Position numbers and translations under genes: made by a program
Shown here: piece by piece, positions 1-11,399 of the stretch
How the letters are laid out: the number at the start of each line of letters is the position of its first letter
How positions within the stretch are numbered: the stretch's first letter is position 1
The notes under the pieces: generated by a model
What the model saw: only the letters and a program-made list of their open reading frames with translations
The model's database searches: none
Told to the model about the DNA's origin: nothing
Source: Rhyzopertha dominica
Taxonomy: Eukaryota; Arthropoda; Insecta; Coleoptera; Bostrichidae
Assembly (NCBI GenBank): GCA_025024175.1
Contig: QCXZ01000041.1
Span: forward strand, 49,161,786 to 49,225,785
DNA: 64,000 nt
Direction: 5' to 3'

Positions 1-384
1 TTTTGTCTTTTTCGGTCAAAACGTTTCAAAATAAGCATTTTCATTAATTACTTACTTCTACATATAAGGAACCAGTACCAACAAAAATAAAAACCCCTAG
101 CAGATAGTGAAAATTAACATCAAAACCTTCTGTCTCCAAGCACAAATGAATTTTTTTATTTAAAATTCTTTCAAAAATACCCCTAATATTTCTAAATTCA
201 TTACAGGCTTGTTGAACTCTGATGACTCAAATCTGTTTGCGAGTTTACATTATTGGTCCTCATGAGCGCTATCCAAAAAGTGACGAACATTTATGTTAAA
301 ATATGCAGGACATCTCTCGTCCACAGACCATAAAGTCTAGCTTATTTTTAAGCGAATACCTTTCTATAAATAATGTGGCAATTT

Positions 385-445
385 TAATTTTATCAGGTCA
401 AGTGCTGTCATCAGCATAACGAAAGATCTGTATTGCATGAAGCTT
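385..445 (-). pseudogene. Reverse transcriptase YADD-box remnant
   Basis: On the minus strand a short stretch reads FRYADDST and then meets a stop codon. The YADD box with preceding Phe-Arg is the catalytic centre of non-LTR reverse transcriptases. No long frame surrounds it, so this would be a very short, decayed relic of a retrotransposon inserted in minus orientation. The neighbouring 1-384 and 446-1330 are AT-rich with no other recognisable sequence. The match rests on about eight residues, so chance is not excluded. Confidence 0.35.
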
Positions 446-1339
446 TCGCTTGGCCGAATAGAAATTCAACAGCAAAACGAAACTAAACTCAATAATATGC
501 AGATCTTATGTACATGACAATCTGTACCTAAATAATATAACACAATTAAAAATAGTGACCCATAAGACACGATAAATCGGTCTATAGTTCTCACATGAAA
601 TCGGAAATTTAGGGATAAGTTTGGAAGTTGTCTTCTCGTTCTAATTTGTATGTTATTACTCAAATAATATAATATAAAACAAAACGATATTTTTACCAAT
701 TTATGATCAAGTATTCGTGCAAAATTGACTTCGTAAATCAAATTTGAATACTAAAAACAAATATACGTGCTTCCACATATTTTGAAAATTTGCTTTGTGT
801 CATGCTATGGGTAAGTTATTTATTACTATATTTGTGATGACTGAGGGATATACTTTTATAACCAACAAAATGATGAATTTTAAAATTAAAGCATTCAGTG
901 GTTCTAGAAAATTTGCAAAAATTTGCTCTTGAACTTAGGAAAAGGATATATTTAAAAATGGATATTTGGACTAGCCCTAGAAAAAAATTGGGCCAAATCT
1001 ACATATAAATAATGGTGCATTTCTCATATAAAAAATTGCAGTTAAAATAAAAGATAATTCAAAGCTAATAATGTTTAAGAAATTTAATATATCACTTTAC
1101 AAATATTACAACAAATAAACGATTATTCAAATGTTTGTATAGATGTGTCATATCCCTTAAGAATTTTAATATGTTCCCGTCCTTTTCCAATTATTTTTGT
1201 AGCTGCTTCTAGTTGGTTATCTAGCTAGATACGCTTTTCCCCGCTTTGGCTATTTCCGTACTCCAGCTGCATTATCTTTCAGTTTTTATATCAAGCCAAT
1301 TGTCGCATAAACGGAGAAAAAGTATACTGCCACACAACA
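446..1339. other. AT-rich intergenic sequence, nothing recognised
   Basis: A 91-codon frame on the minus strand (466-741) has no recognisable motif and a composition expected of chance open frames in AT-rich DNA. I see no repeat, RNA gene or regulatory island here. Confidence 0.5.
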
Positions 1340-2720
1340 TATTTTTCACCTTGCCAAAGTCTTCGAATCTTTAATGCATAAGAACATCGTCAAATGTATT
1401 AATAATTTTATATCACCATTTCAGCATGGCTTTATGCCCAAGAGGTCCACTGTGACGAACTTGACCTGCTTCAGCCAATTTGTTTCTGAAGTACTTGACT
1501 CCCAAAGTCAAATTGACGTCATATTTACTGCACTTATTCAACTGATTAAATCATAAATCATCTTATTGAGAGAGAAAATAGGGTTCGCTATGCTAACTTT
1601 GCCTCTAACCCATTTTGGCCAAACTCTGGTGATCCTCAAGGATCCAATTTACGTCCCCTTTTGTTTCTTCAATTTATCAACGACCTACCAGACTTATTAA
1701 ATTGTTATAAATTATTGTTTGCAGTCGACCTTAAATTATTCACTAACATTTCTTCTTCAGACAACTGTTTGATCCTTCAAAACGACTTAAATTCTTTAAC
1801 AACGTGGTGTGATCTGAATAGGTTAGATTTATATATTCCAAAATGCAATGTGCTTTCGTTCACTCGTAGACATAATACATTACTTTATCAATATCAAATC
1901 AATAATGAAGTCCTAAATAGAATCAATAAGTTTAAGGATCTCGGGGTCGTATTTGATAAAAAGTTTACGTTTAACGATCATATCTTAGATATAATTGTAA
2001 AATCATACAATTCTTATGGTTTCATTTATAGAANTTGTAAGGAATTCACTAATTTATGCACTTTGCAATTATTATATTGTTCTCTTATTCGTACTAGGCT
2101 AGAATACGCGGCGTTAATATGGTTTCCTATTTATAGATGTTATACAGATCAACTCGAATATGTACAAAGAAAATTTCTTAAATTTTTGTCATTTTTACCC
2201 GATGGTTTTTATCAGCCGAAAGGTAGTGATCAGCAAATTCTTTTAAGCAGGTTTAATTTTGCTTCACTGGATATTCGCCGTACTTGTATTATTGTCGCAT
2301 TTCTTTAAAATCTAGTTAACCATAATTTAGATTTTAGTTGGTTGCTTGAAAAGATTAACTATGCTGTGCCCCGTGTCAGTTCTCGTCAAAACCTAACCTT
2401 TTCCTATTTCCCTGGTCGATTGAATGTGTTTCTAAGATCGCCAATAGTGCTCATGTGCCGCCATTTTAACTGAATTTGTAGTTCTTGCGATATACATTAT
2501 AACTTTAAATGCGTTATTTTAAACCAAATTGTTAAATATGTTAATTCTTAGTACGGTTTCATTTACCCTGTATATTATGCTTATTTTGTAGGGTTAAAGA
2601 TATTATTAATATTTTAAGATGTATTTACTTAGTTTATTTTGTTAGCATAACAAGGTGTTACACTTCATGTTATTTATCTAACTGTAATTTTCCTGTTATT
2701 GGGTGCTAAAGATGTAGGAA

Positions 2721-2759
<39 letters not shown>

Positions 2760-2760
2760 T
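1340..2760 (+). mobile_element. Non-LTR (LINE) retrotransposon, 3' part, inactive
   Basis: The plus strand encodes the reverse-transcriptase half of a LINE in broken frames. Reading order: a palm/finger segment with QHGFMPKRST (about 1420-1450), a GDPQGSNLRPLLF box (about 1630-1665; usual form GxPQGS), LLFAVDLKLF in place of the catalytic FADD (about 1712-1740), then the conserved LNSLTTWC and FKDLGV(V)FD thumb-type motifs and a C-terminal tail. The FADD to FAVD change removes a catalytic aspartate. Stops at about 1554 and 2306 interrupt it, although homologous-looking coding text continues to about 2460. The 3' end is a (TAA)n tract, a tail type known from I-clade-like LINEs. It lacks an endonuclease and 5' end, so it is 5'-truncated and dead. 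The exact clade is uncertain. Confidence 0.85.
1661..2308 (+). pseudogene. LINE reverse transcriptase, C-terminal 215 codons
   Basis: This is the longest open piece of the LINE at 1340-2760. It holds the FINDLP motif, the mutated active site (FAVD for FADD near residue 21), the thumb, and a Cys/Tyr-rich C-terminal region ending in a TAA. One codon contains an assembly N (2033). Coding-like text continues after the stop in the same frame (NLVNHNLDFSWLLEK), so the stop is a decay mutation and not the original terminus. Not expected to give an active enzyme. Confidence 0.8.
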
Positions 2761-2786
2761 ATTATTATTATTATTATTATTATTAT
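2723..2786 (+). repeat. (TAA)n / (TTA)n microsatellite, LINE tail
   Basis: About twelve AAT units are followed directly by about nine ATT units, giving a perfect-looking triplet palindrome of about 60 bp. It sits at the 3' end of the LINE and is most simply its trinucleotide tail, later expanded. The switch from AAT to ATT makes it able to fold into a hairpin. Confidence 0.9.
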
Positions 2787-3389
2787 ACTATGCAGAATGC
2801 GCATACTTATATTTATTGCTCTTACCAATTCTGCCGATCTTTTCTCCTGAAATTACTAGAGTACTCAGTTAACTGCTTTTTTAAAGAATTTACAGATAGC
2901 ATTATGAGGTGCTTGCTATTGCTATACCTGACGCTTCGTGTATAAAGAGCCGTTTGCCATTATACTTATTTAAGTACTGAAATAAATTCTTAACATTATT
3001 ATACTGAAAATTAGATGCACGCGCCGTTTTAATACAAGAAATAAGCGTAGAGCTTTGTTCTCAATTTGTAATTACAAATTCTTTCAATACGTGCGTGTGC
3101 GCCCTTTTGTAGTTCTAATCGTGATTTTCTCAACCTACAGCTAATCTAACCGTAATCTATTAAATTCCGTCTTTATACAATAGCAAATGCAATGTAAGGT
3201 CTATTCTACTGCCAGAGAAAAGTAGACCTTAGATGTAACCCACTCATAAACAATTACTTTTACTGTTGTTTGTGTTTGTGGTCACCCCGAATTACCACAA
3301 TTTGTAGTTAAAAGTGAAAAAATGCCTGTTGACTGAAAAAAATTATTAAATGCATCAGCGTTGATACTAACATTGATATTGCAAGGAGA
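2787..3389. other. AT-rich spacer, nothing recognised
   Basis: No coding frame, repeat or island is visible between the LINE tail and the Harbinger fragment. A short inverted pair (GTAGACCTTA near 3222 against TAAGGTCTATTCTAC near 3195) could form a small hairpin. Confidence 0.4.
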
Positions 3390-3581
3390 ATGAATGTTCA
3401 TGGCTTCTTAAATGTGCTGAAAGAAGAGCTGCTAATAGAAGTTCCAGCAGCATATAAAAATTTTCTACAAATGAGCGATGCTTCATTTGAAAAATTGTTT
3501 GAACTTGTCCATAACAAAATAGGGAAACAAGGTACACAATTCTGTGAAAGTATTCCTTCCGTTTCATTTACAAAAGCATGA
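3390..3581 (+). pseudogene. PIF/Harbinger-type transposase, N-terminal fragment
   Basis: A 63-codon frame contains LKEELLIEVPAAYKNFLQMS then SFEKLFELV and KQGT. This order (FxxLxxELxxExxxxYxNFxRMs, FexLlxlV, I.kq.T) is the conserved N-terminal region of HARBI1/PIF transposases, ahead of the DDE domain. The frame ends at a TGA soon after FCESIP, where the family normally continues with iPpxxRL. No DDE domain follows in the next kilobase, so only the N-terminus survives. Confidence 0.65.
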
Positions 3582-3889
3582 CAACACATCACGTTCATGG
3601 GGTTGTCAAAAGATTACTCACACCAATATACATATTTTAAGAGGCCTAAAACTGCATTTCATGTTGATGTATTAATTAGCTAGTAGGTATGTAGTCAGCC
3701 CAAAATAACAGATAGCCCCTATTCAAAAGTTTATTTCGCAGATATCGGTACAGAAGCTACCTAATCTCACAACTCTGCATATTGCTTAGGTTCGAAAAGT
3801 AGGTTCTATGAACGTTTTGTTTATAAACGGTAAAACAGGTTAGTGCACATCGCTCTGCGCAGTTTTAATACGAAGTATGGAAATTGGGT

Positions 3890-5085
3890 ATTTGCCATGT
3901 ATTTATATTTTATTAAATTGCATATTAATAGGTAGCATCTAATCCACACAACAGCTGTGACAGCTCATAAATTCGAAAAAATTGATCGCANGGTGTATTT
4001 TTAATATTAAAAATGTGAATATTTAAAGGGACCGCCAAAACGCGAACATATTGGCCGTGACGTCAGGTGTCTTGTAAATGGCCGCTTGTTTACATCTGGG
4101 GTCAGCGCGTCACGCGTCCGCCTCAGCCCGTCAATTTATCAATTTGTTGTTTGCGTTCATTTTGTGACAAGCGAATTAAAATACGCCAAGAAAAAGTGAA
4201 ATACTTAAGAGTTATGACATCTGAAGGCATGTTCATTGTTATGGAATTTGTATACAGCGACGAGCAGTTCAACGCGACGGAGATGAGGAACGTAAAAACA
4301 ACAGCATAAGTGAACTGTTTATCAAATTAACGTGGCATTGATAATTTGATCGCAGTGGGTTGTTGGAAACATACTATTTGTAAACATAAAAATGTAAGAA
4401 TCAAAAATGCACCCTAAACTTGACATTTACTTTAGAGGTCAGAATAAATACAAATTGCCATTTATTTTCGGGGCTCTTGCGGCTCTTTTCCGGTCTGGCT
4501 AACGGTCGAATATATGGGGAACAACGTCGTTCTTTATTATAACATTTCCCTCTATCAACTTAAAACGCATATAATTTTTCATATCCTCTGCAACTATAAA
4601 AAAAGAAACTGAATGGTAAACACTTATAACCCCAAAAAGAATAATTAAACTTACAGTTACAATTAAGATGATCTTCACAATAGAAAAACAAACTTTGCGA
4701 TTTCGGCATATCACGTCTAGGAGCCTTAAACAAATTTTTCATACGTTGATAATCTCAAGGAACGGTTACAAAAATTTTGTTAGCTGTACTGACTGAAGTA
4801 CTTTTATAACCATGTACAAAACAACACTTGTTTTGTTTTCCATACATGATAGATGCTTGTAAAACTACACAAATAACTTTTTGGTGCGACCTCTTACACC
4901 GTCCTTTCAATAAACACCACACAAAAGCTTTTCCAATACAAGAATGATACTACACCATTAAACAGCACGCTCCTCGGTAATGTTTACATGACACTTGACG
5001 TCACGAGTTAATAACCTTGGATGGAAGCGTTTTGGCGGTGACTCCTAAGATTCGAATTTCAGACCTGAAATTCTCTACCTACAAA
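3890..5085 (-). mobile_element. THAP-domain TIR element, copy 1
   Basis: This segment is repeated in direct orientation at 62858-64000 with high identity. It contains imperfect terminal inverted repeats of about 50 bp: ACCGCCAAAACGC...CGTGACGTCA...TGTAAA from 4031, and its reverse complement ending at 5039, an interval of 1009 bp. Inside, the minus strand carries a decayed THAP-like coding region. Sequence homology with copy 2 extends about 140 bp left of the left TIR and at least 45 bp right of the right TIR, so the inverted repeats are not the outermost boundary of the repeated unit. Relative to copy 2 this copy carries about 40 bp of extra sequence near 4240-4300. No target-site duplication could be assigned. 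Confidence 0.8.
4499..4847 (-). pseudogene. THAP-like zinc-finger coding remnant (copy 1)
   Basis: Starting at an ATG at 4847, the minus strand encodes CCFVHGYKSTS, then NKIFVTVP, LFKAPRRDMPKSQS and FFYCEDHL. The order C..G(C)...P..(W)..A.RRD...(C)CE.HF fits the C2CH pattern of THAP DNA-binding domains, which occur in P-element-like transposases and derived proteins. Here the second Cys is Tyr and the C of CCEDH is Tyr. A TGA follows VP where copy 2 has CGA. After EDHLN a GTAAGT...TTTATAG interval of about 80 bp resembles a short intron, then EDMKNYMRFKLIEGN and NDVVPHIF resume and stop at 4499. Nonfunctional. Confidence 0.6.
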
Positions 5086-5219
5086 TATTTTTTGTTTTTT
5101 TTTAACACGGCGTGCGATATATATGCACTTCAAGATTCATTTTACGTAATTTTCAAAAAAAGTGATAATACCCAATTCAGTACAATTAAGAATGTCTTTT
5201 CGAGTAGTAGTGTTTTTTA

Positions 5220-5600
5220 ATTGGGCCATGAAGATCCACGTCCTTTTTCGACCGCACCAATCTCTCATTGCCTTTTCCGTCATTTTTGAACTTGCTAATT
5301 CAACATTTCCACCATTCAGCATCTTGTCGGCGCGTCGTTCATTTCAAACCAGAAATTTGAATAAAACCCCGTCGTCCCGACTGCTTTTAAGCGATTTACA
5401 ACGGTCCGTTCTTTCGTGTTCGTCCCGAAATCGGAGACATTTTACGACACGGACGACTCTCATGGCATTCTGCACAGGCGAAAATTTTTATTGGACCCGA
5501 GCCGCCCCATTGTGCGTAACACGGTGCCGTAAAATGGGGACCCCCCGCCCGTTAACCTGTCCACACCTGACCGGCACGTCAAATATTTGTAAACAAGTAC
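5220..5600. promoter_or_regulatory. GC-richer island, candidate regulatory element
   Basis: Base composition rises sharply above the AT-rich flanks and CpG is frequent. A 148-codon plus-strand frame runs through it but shows no recognisable domain. Two Caudal/Abd-B-like sites are visible: TTTTTATTGG at 5485-5494 and GCCGTAAAATGG at 5526-5537. A conserved enhancer is my inference; a decayed exon is the alternative. Confidence 0.3.
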
Positions 5601-5609
5601 AAATTTGAA

Positions 5610-6750
5610 GAAATCATTCGAGCTTCGGGAACAAGATTAATGGGAGCTCATGGTTTGACGTCTCAATTACGGTTTAAAAGCGGTTTATATGAAAAGGAAG
5701 AACGTTCAATATCTTCGACATATTTTTTTTATAGGTATTTATAGCAAAACAAAAGAGATCCTAAATACGTATTTCGGCCGGTCACAAGAACTCAATTAAT
5801 TATTATTTATGTAAAAGATATTTCGTTTCTAAAATAAATGCAAACACCAGAAAGTCTTTCGAAAATTTATTAATTGAAAAAAAAATTGAATTCATTCCCT
5901 TCACGCTTTCAACATCAGTTAATGCATGCGCGAAACATAAAATATATGTATGCAAAAGTAGCCGAGGTGAATTAGACAAGTATCAATTTCGTTACGTTAT
6001 TTTTCATAAAATATCATTGGCATATATGGCAAAAAATTAAAGCATTGCTTCCTCCTGCATTTGCGGTTAAAGACGATCCAATCCAATAGAATATACTTAG
6101 TAATCAATCTTTCGACACATTTGGTGAAAAAGAAATTGCATTTCTTAATAAAGGTTTGAAATTTAATTTACTAGTATCCCAAAACATAGCTAGTATTGAA
6201 AGCGTCATCAGAAATTTTGAAGATTCCGACAGTCTTTATTAGAAATGCATGCAAAATTCAAACAGACAATAATTTTAGTAATAACATAAAACTTTGGAAT
6301 AAAGAAAATCGTCAAATCATTAGAAAACCCAAAGATAAGAATTGCTTTTATCTGAAACCCGACAAGAGAAATAAAATTGTGATACTGGAAACAAAAAACA
6401 AAAACATCAAAACTGAAAGAGTGCAGGCAGGAAGTAGGAACACATGAATTTGGAAAAATGTCTAAAAAACGTGTCCTTATATTTTTATAAATACGGAAAT
6501 AACATTTCATAACATTATAAAAACAGTTTCCTAACAGTTACATTTGATTACCTAGTAATGACTCGATGCTTGAAAACTTTTCCAGAAATTTTGGACGAAA
6601 TTTTAATATTCTTGAAAAATTTGACGAGAAAAAATACTAAGGGTGTGCAAACAAAAAATCGTACAAATGAAATAAGTTTATTTTTTAAACTACTGGTTAG
6701 AAAACTGATTAAAAATAACATTCACAAAAAGATTAATAATTTTAGAACAT
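5610..6750. other. AT-rich sequence, nothing recognised
   Basis: Short lysine- and asparagine-rich frames (6196-6447, 6558-6821 on the plus strand) are those expected by chance in A-rich DNA. I recognise no domain. A degenerate retroelement is possible but cannot be supported. Confidence 0.4.
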
Positions 6751-6754
6751 ACGC

Positions 6755-7480
6755 CGCACCATTATGGGTGCGTCAAGTTAGCCCCCGACCTTCAAATTTT
6801 TTGTTTAACACAGAAGATTAAATTGTGCTAAAGTTGTGCTGAACTGTGCTGGCACTTTTTACAATAATGTTGACTCTTAAAAGAATTAAAAAAAAATAAC
6901 GCCCAGCCCCCGATTGTTGTGCCAATTATATCGTTAAAATACTTTACAATTAGGGGCAAATATAAATGAGATAAATCGGGGAATTATGGTCAGCGCCCTA
7001 TATTTTCGATTTTCTAATCTTTGTTCTCTGTAATAGACTATGCTGGATTGTATAATTGATTCAGTAATAATACTTTACGATTAAGGCCAAGATTGACGGC
7101 CAACACCGGAAATTTTTGATGTTTTGATGCATATTAAAAATATTTCTTTCATTTTTAGTAGTGGCGCAAAATGACACGATTTAGTATTAGGATATGAAGC
7201 TCATAAAAAGAAAAATACTTATTTATATAGTTTTAAAGGTGAATGCCAAAAATAGCGGCTATGGAGTTGTCACTTATAATGACGCTTTTATAATAGAGCA
7301 AACCTGCTGCAACTTTTATAAAAATCTGTAACGAAAAATGTTTTAAAACATCACGATCTAGAACAGGGCTGGATGTCAACTTAACCCCGGATTTGTTTAT
7401 CATCTACTTGCCCTTAAACGTACAGTACTTTTTACGAAATCATCGACACAATCTAGCACAACCGTAGCTAGTTCGAATCA
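6755..7480. repeat. Diverged tandem-like array with GCCCCCGA cores
   Basis: A similar short core recurs at about 6775 (TTAGCCCCCGACC), 6905 (CCAGCCCCCGATTG), 6992 (CAGCGCCC...CGATTTTC), 7098 (GGCCAACACCGGAAA) and 7384 (TTAACCCCGGATTTG). Copies are separated by stretches containing ATACTTTACAATTAGGGGC-type text (about 6939, 7071, 7424). The left edge has a 6-bp hairpin (CGCACC/GGTGCG at about 6757-6775). It looks like an old noncoding repeat of roughly 90-280 bp units, too diverged to define a period by eye. Confidence 0.35.
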
Positions 7481-7489
7481 GTTTGTTAA

Positions 7490-9290
7490 TATAACATATA
7501 ACATAATACAAAAAGAAATCATTTATTTTACAGATTTACGATCCTGCTGTGCATGTTATTTCGGCTTTATGGCAAGTGGAGATAAACCATCAACAAGGAC
7601 ACACCTCCTTAAAAAGGATGTGTTCTCGTCACAATCACATTTGATAACGCATATTTCTTATTCCTCAGCATAAAACAAACTAAAACTTTAATCTCGTACA
7701 GGATTAAGCGCGGTTTATATTTGTTTGTACTATAATTTCATTCCTGAAAATGAGATAAAGAAAGCGCAAGCCGTCTTTGAAAACGAAATATTTTGCTGGT
7801 CATCATTCAACCGCGGAGATAAACGCATAATAAACTTGAAATAGTTATATTCTGATTCAAGTGTAATAGAAGGTAACAAAAAAAGACAGTTGTAATTTCT
7901 CTGACAAAACCTAAAAATACGTTATCAACGGGTGTATTTATAATATAGCATGTAAAAAGTGATGCTCACGTTATGAATGGTTAGTTATTAATAATTATAA
8001 AGCCGTCAAAATGTAATGAAATACAACTTACACCACACTGCCATTCATAAGTTACATAATATCTTATCGTAAAACGCCTCCAATTTATATAAGTCATGGA
8101 TAAGCTTAACTGCAGATGAACTGTATTGAAGTTTAATGACGTGGTGAAAAATGACGTAACGGAAACTGCATTGCCAAAAATGTAGCCACAAAGTAAAAGC
8201 TGGATTTGTTTGTGACACTTCACTGCAGTTTTTTATATGTCGTTAGCCAGGAAAATGTTCTTGTTTTAATATACTGGATGTGTGCTCTAACATAACAAAC
8301 AATAAGCTAGGCTATTTGTTCTGGGGGATTTTATTGTTATATGAACTCGCTGCGAGTCTTCGAGTTCATAAGCGAAGCCAACGGTATTGTATATCATAAT
8401 GACACGCAAAACTTTTACTTCTTCTTTGTCATACTGGTTGGAGGGGTTTGCTCCATGTATCGTTTTCTTTGTGTATCAAGGTTATACCAAAAACCCAATC
8501 TCAATGCATTTTTTGGGAGTGTACTAGATTTAGGCAATTGTGGAACTTAAAGTTAGTAGATTGTTCTTAAACCACTTTTCTTAGATAAAACACTGAAGGA
8601 ACTGGTCAGTAAGAAATAGTCGTATATTGAGTGTATGTGTTTTTATAGTAGCTACAAAAATTGCTTAGTGACAGATAAACAAACCAAAATTGTACAAGAA
8701 GTGGGAGCAAAAACTATGAATCGGTGAATATTGTCATTTTAAAGATGGTTATAAGAGGAAGCAACTATAAATCTGCTTCCTAAAAACAATTTAACGATTG
8801 GAGGAAAAGTATAACAACTCAATGTTCTTTAAAAGCTATTTCTATTTTTATTAATGCAGTCTGAAGGTCTTTAGGCATTAACTTTTTGGTCCACTTAAAA
8901 CCTTATGGAGATGATGAGAGAGCAAAGTGGAGAATACGAACCCAAAAAATAGACAGTTGAAGAACAAACAATGAAAGAGCGAGTGTTCACTGTTCACATC
9001 CGAATCGGATGGAATTAAACTGTATAAAAAGCATTGCAAATTAAAACCAAAATATAGGTGGGTTATCGCAGATTAAAAAAATACTGTCTTATGCGAGTAT
9101 ACACGTCTCTGTGTGTATAAACATCAGCTTCGTTGGTTAATATTAAGATAGTCACGGCGAACTATGGTGTCAATCTGTGGCGAAGAACATTACCTATCTT
9201 ATAAGTTTTGATCTGAACAAGAAATGCTTCCTCCCAGATGGTTTCATTTTTAAAGTTGATGGTACTTACAAGTGAATTCGATTTCTTTAT
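7490..9290. other. AT-rich intergenic sequence
   Basis: No coding or structural feature is recognised. Short open frames at 7981-8223 (minus) and 8341-8550 (plus) lack motifs. The right part (about 8850-9290) may be the 3' remainder of the mariner relic that lies in minus orientation at 9300-10222, but I could not read a frame there. Confidence 0.35.
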
Positions 9291-9299
9291 ATCAACTTC

Positions 9300-9860
9300 A
9301 GTTTGCCTTCGAAAGTAGCAATTTAGTAAACAATCTAGTGTTTTGTCAATAGATCCTTAATACTCTGTGCCATTGAGGCAAAAAATCGCTTCATCAAAAA
9401 AGATAATCCAATTTAAAATGTTTCTATCTTCTTCTGTCATGTTCATAGCAGTTTTGCAAAATTCTGTCCTACGATCGAAATCATCCTTGTTCAGTTCTTG
9501 TAATAAGTGTGAATATTGCATGGAAAACCTCTTTTTTTAATATTCTAACAGATCTTCTGCTAATATGGTGAGTGAGAGCACGCTGTTGTACGGAACACTT
9601 GGGATTCTCTTGCATATCTAAAAGGACATGCAAGCTACTTTCCTCACCTTGAACGTCCTGGTTTTTGACGATTTTTAACACCGCCGGTTTCGTCAAATGT
9701 TGCAATGTTTTAATAACTGTTGATCTGGTAATTGGTTCACGATCTTATGAATTGCATTGTACAGTGCAACTACTTCCGAATAACTGTGCCTTCTATCTCC
9801 ATAATCAATCAACATCAAAAATGCGATGCGATCATGTTCAGTTAACTGAGGCATTGCGAT
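9300..9860 (-). pseudogene. Mariner-superfamily transposase, N-terminal half, broken
   Basis: Reading from 9860 downward the minus strand gives MPQLTEHDRIAFLMLIDYGD, then YSEVVALYNAIH, a frame break, VLLDMQENPKCSVQQ, HHISRRSVR, ILKKEVFH, LLQELNKDDFDRRTEFC and finally NWIIFFDEAIFCLNGT. This is the bipartite helix-turn-helix plus the first catalytic block (F-DEA-F, first Asp present) of a Tc1/mariner-type transposase related to the element at 44 kb. At least two frameshifts occur and no second or third catalytic block is readable below 9300. Dead. Confidence 0.75.
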
Positions 9861-10222
9861 TGCAAATAACAAAGCGAATGAAAATTATCACCAGTCACGA
9901 GAAAACGGAGACACCTGGAGTTTTTGTTCTTACTTAGCGATAACGAATATGGCTTTTAACCAGAAGTTTTTTGCAAGACCCAAGTTCGTTATTGCACTTT
10001 TCTCAACTCAGAAGGTAAAGTGTGATACATTTTTGAAATCAGGCAAAAATATCCTTTTCAATGATGTGCCCTTTGACTCCCTTCCCATTAAAAAATGGAA
10101 CTTGCGGCCATATCTCGCAAAACGAGAGCTGACACGAAGTTGAAAAAATCCAGAAAATGTATGCAGAACCTCAAATATCCTGTTGGTTCCATACTTTGTA
10201 ACACCCTTTGTACCCTGTATAT
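9861..10222 (-). mobile_element. 5' flank and terminus of the mariner relic
   Basis: Upstream of the transposase start on the minus strand is about 360 bp of noncoding sequence. It ends in TATACAGGGT (plus-strand ACCCTGTATA near 10213-10222). TACAGGGT is a common outer tip of insect Tc1/mariner-type inverted repeats next to a TA target, so 10222 is probably the outer end. No matching tip was found on the other side, so the 3' end appears lost. Confidence 0.4.
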
Positions 10223-10229
10223 TTAGGCT

Positions 10230-10390
10230 GGGACAGAATTCATGATAGTACGCGCGGGATTCCGCAGGGCAGCATACTTCGCCCTGTATTGTTTTCCCTG
10301 TCTGTATTTGACTTACCAACCTCCTAAAAATTGGAAAAATTCATCTATATGCAAATGATGTACAGTTTTCTATATGTCTTGGTAATTATA
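10230..10390 (+). pseudogene. LINE reverse transcriptase fragment
   Basis: The plus strand reads SGIPQGSILRPVLFSL, then DLPTS, a stop, KIHLYANDVQF. These are the GxPQGS and YADD blocks of a non-LTR reverse transcriptase in the correct order and spacing, with YADD changed to YAND. The fragment lies directly next to the terminus of the mariner relic and is cut off on both sides. Confidence 0.65.
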
Positions 10391-10934
10391 TATACTGTAA
10401 GTTATCATTTAGTTTTACTACCGACACTACAAAGAAATGGATAATAACAAAATATAACAGAAAAAGAAAGAAAAAGGATGGGTCTTAACAGAGAACACTG
10501 ATACACGCCACAGACAACTAGTACAGACATCGAAGGTATTATATCTCATTAAGAAAAACAGTGAGTAAGTGTAGTTAATTAATTTAACAGAAAAATTTAC
10601 GACACCAAAAGCGAAGCTGATACAGAATATGTGATCTATTGTACATAGCAAAGACACGTCTGGTAATGAACTAATTATTTCTATTTATTAAAAACAAGTA
10701 CACACAAAACAAAGACGTCCCATATTATTTCGTGAGCAGAACAACGCAATAGCGAAAATACACGAAAACTAAGTCGAAAACATGACATAGCACCATCTGT
10801 GGAATGCAACCCGAATCGCTCTTCAAGTCAGTTTTAATCGCCTTTGATAATCCCATAAACGGAAACCGACCGATTTTCGAGCCGGGCCTAACAGTTTTAT
10901 ACTCAATTAGAGGATGCTGCCGCAGCCTACTCTC

Positions 10935-11360
10935 GGGGGGCAATAAAACCTAACCCTCCAAGGGTTGGAAAACACAGCCCCGGACACCGGCCGGTGTCGG
11001 TAACCGGTGTAATAAAACTTTTCAATACGCGCACCACCATAAAGTTTATAGAATGGCAGATAAGAAGAACGCCGCCGGAGCATCTTTTGATTTTATTGTC
11101 GGCCTCCATCATGCGACCGTGCGTGAGACGAACTCGAAAAAGGCGGCCGTTTGAAACGTTCCGGCTTGCGGTTGGAATTTCGAGAAGAGAGTTTGCTTTG
11201 TGAATAAAAATCGTGGGCGTCGAGTTTTTTTTTAACGGAGGCGCTAAGCGATGGATGAAGGAAAGGATGATTAAATGTTTGCCGAAATATTCACCCAAAA
11301 AACGTCTCAGCAGTCGATTCATTGTGTATTTACACTGGGTGAATTTATTAATGCTCATTC
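10935..11360. promoter_or_regulatory. GC-richer island with clustered Caudal-like sites
   Basis: A block of high GC and CpG content stands out from its flanks. It contains GCAATAAAACC (10940-10950), GTAATAAAAC (about 11009), and TTTTATTGTCGGCC (11091-11104), all resembling Caudal/Abd-B-class sites, plus a GGCCGGTGTCGGTAACCGG near-palindrome (10989-11007). Several overlapping frames on both strands lack recognisable domains. I infer a conserved noncoding regulatory element. Confidence 0.35.
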
Positions 11361-11399
11361 ATCTTCGACTACTAAACGTATATTTCGTACTCTAGTCTT

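Noticed and set aside
5162..5608. 148-codon plus-strand frame
   Set aside because: It coincides with a GC/CpG-rich island, where stops are rarer, and no domain or protein-like pattern is visible; treated as a candidate regulatory block.
10427..11395. Several frames of 60-143 codons on both strands
   Set aside because: They overlap one another across a GC island and show no domain; WMKER at about 11250 on the plus strand recalls the Caudal WMK motif, but the strand is wrong for the caudal exons and the surrounding residues do not match.
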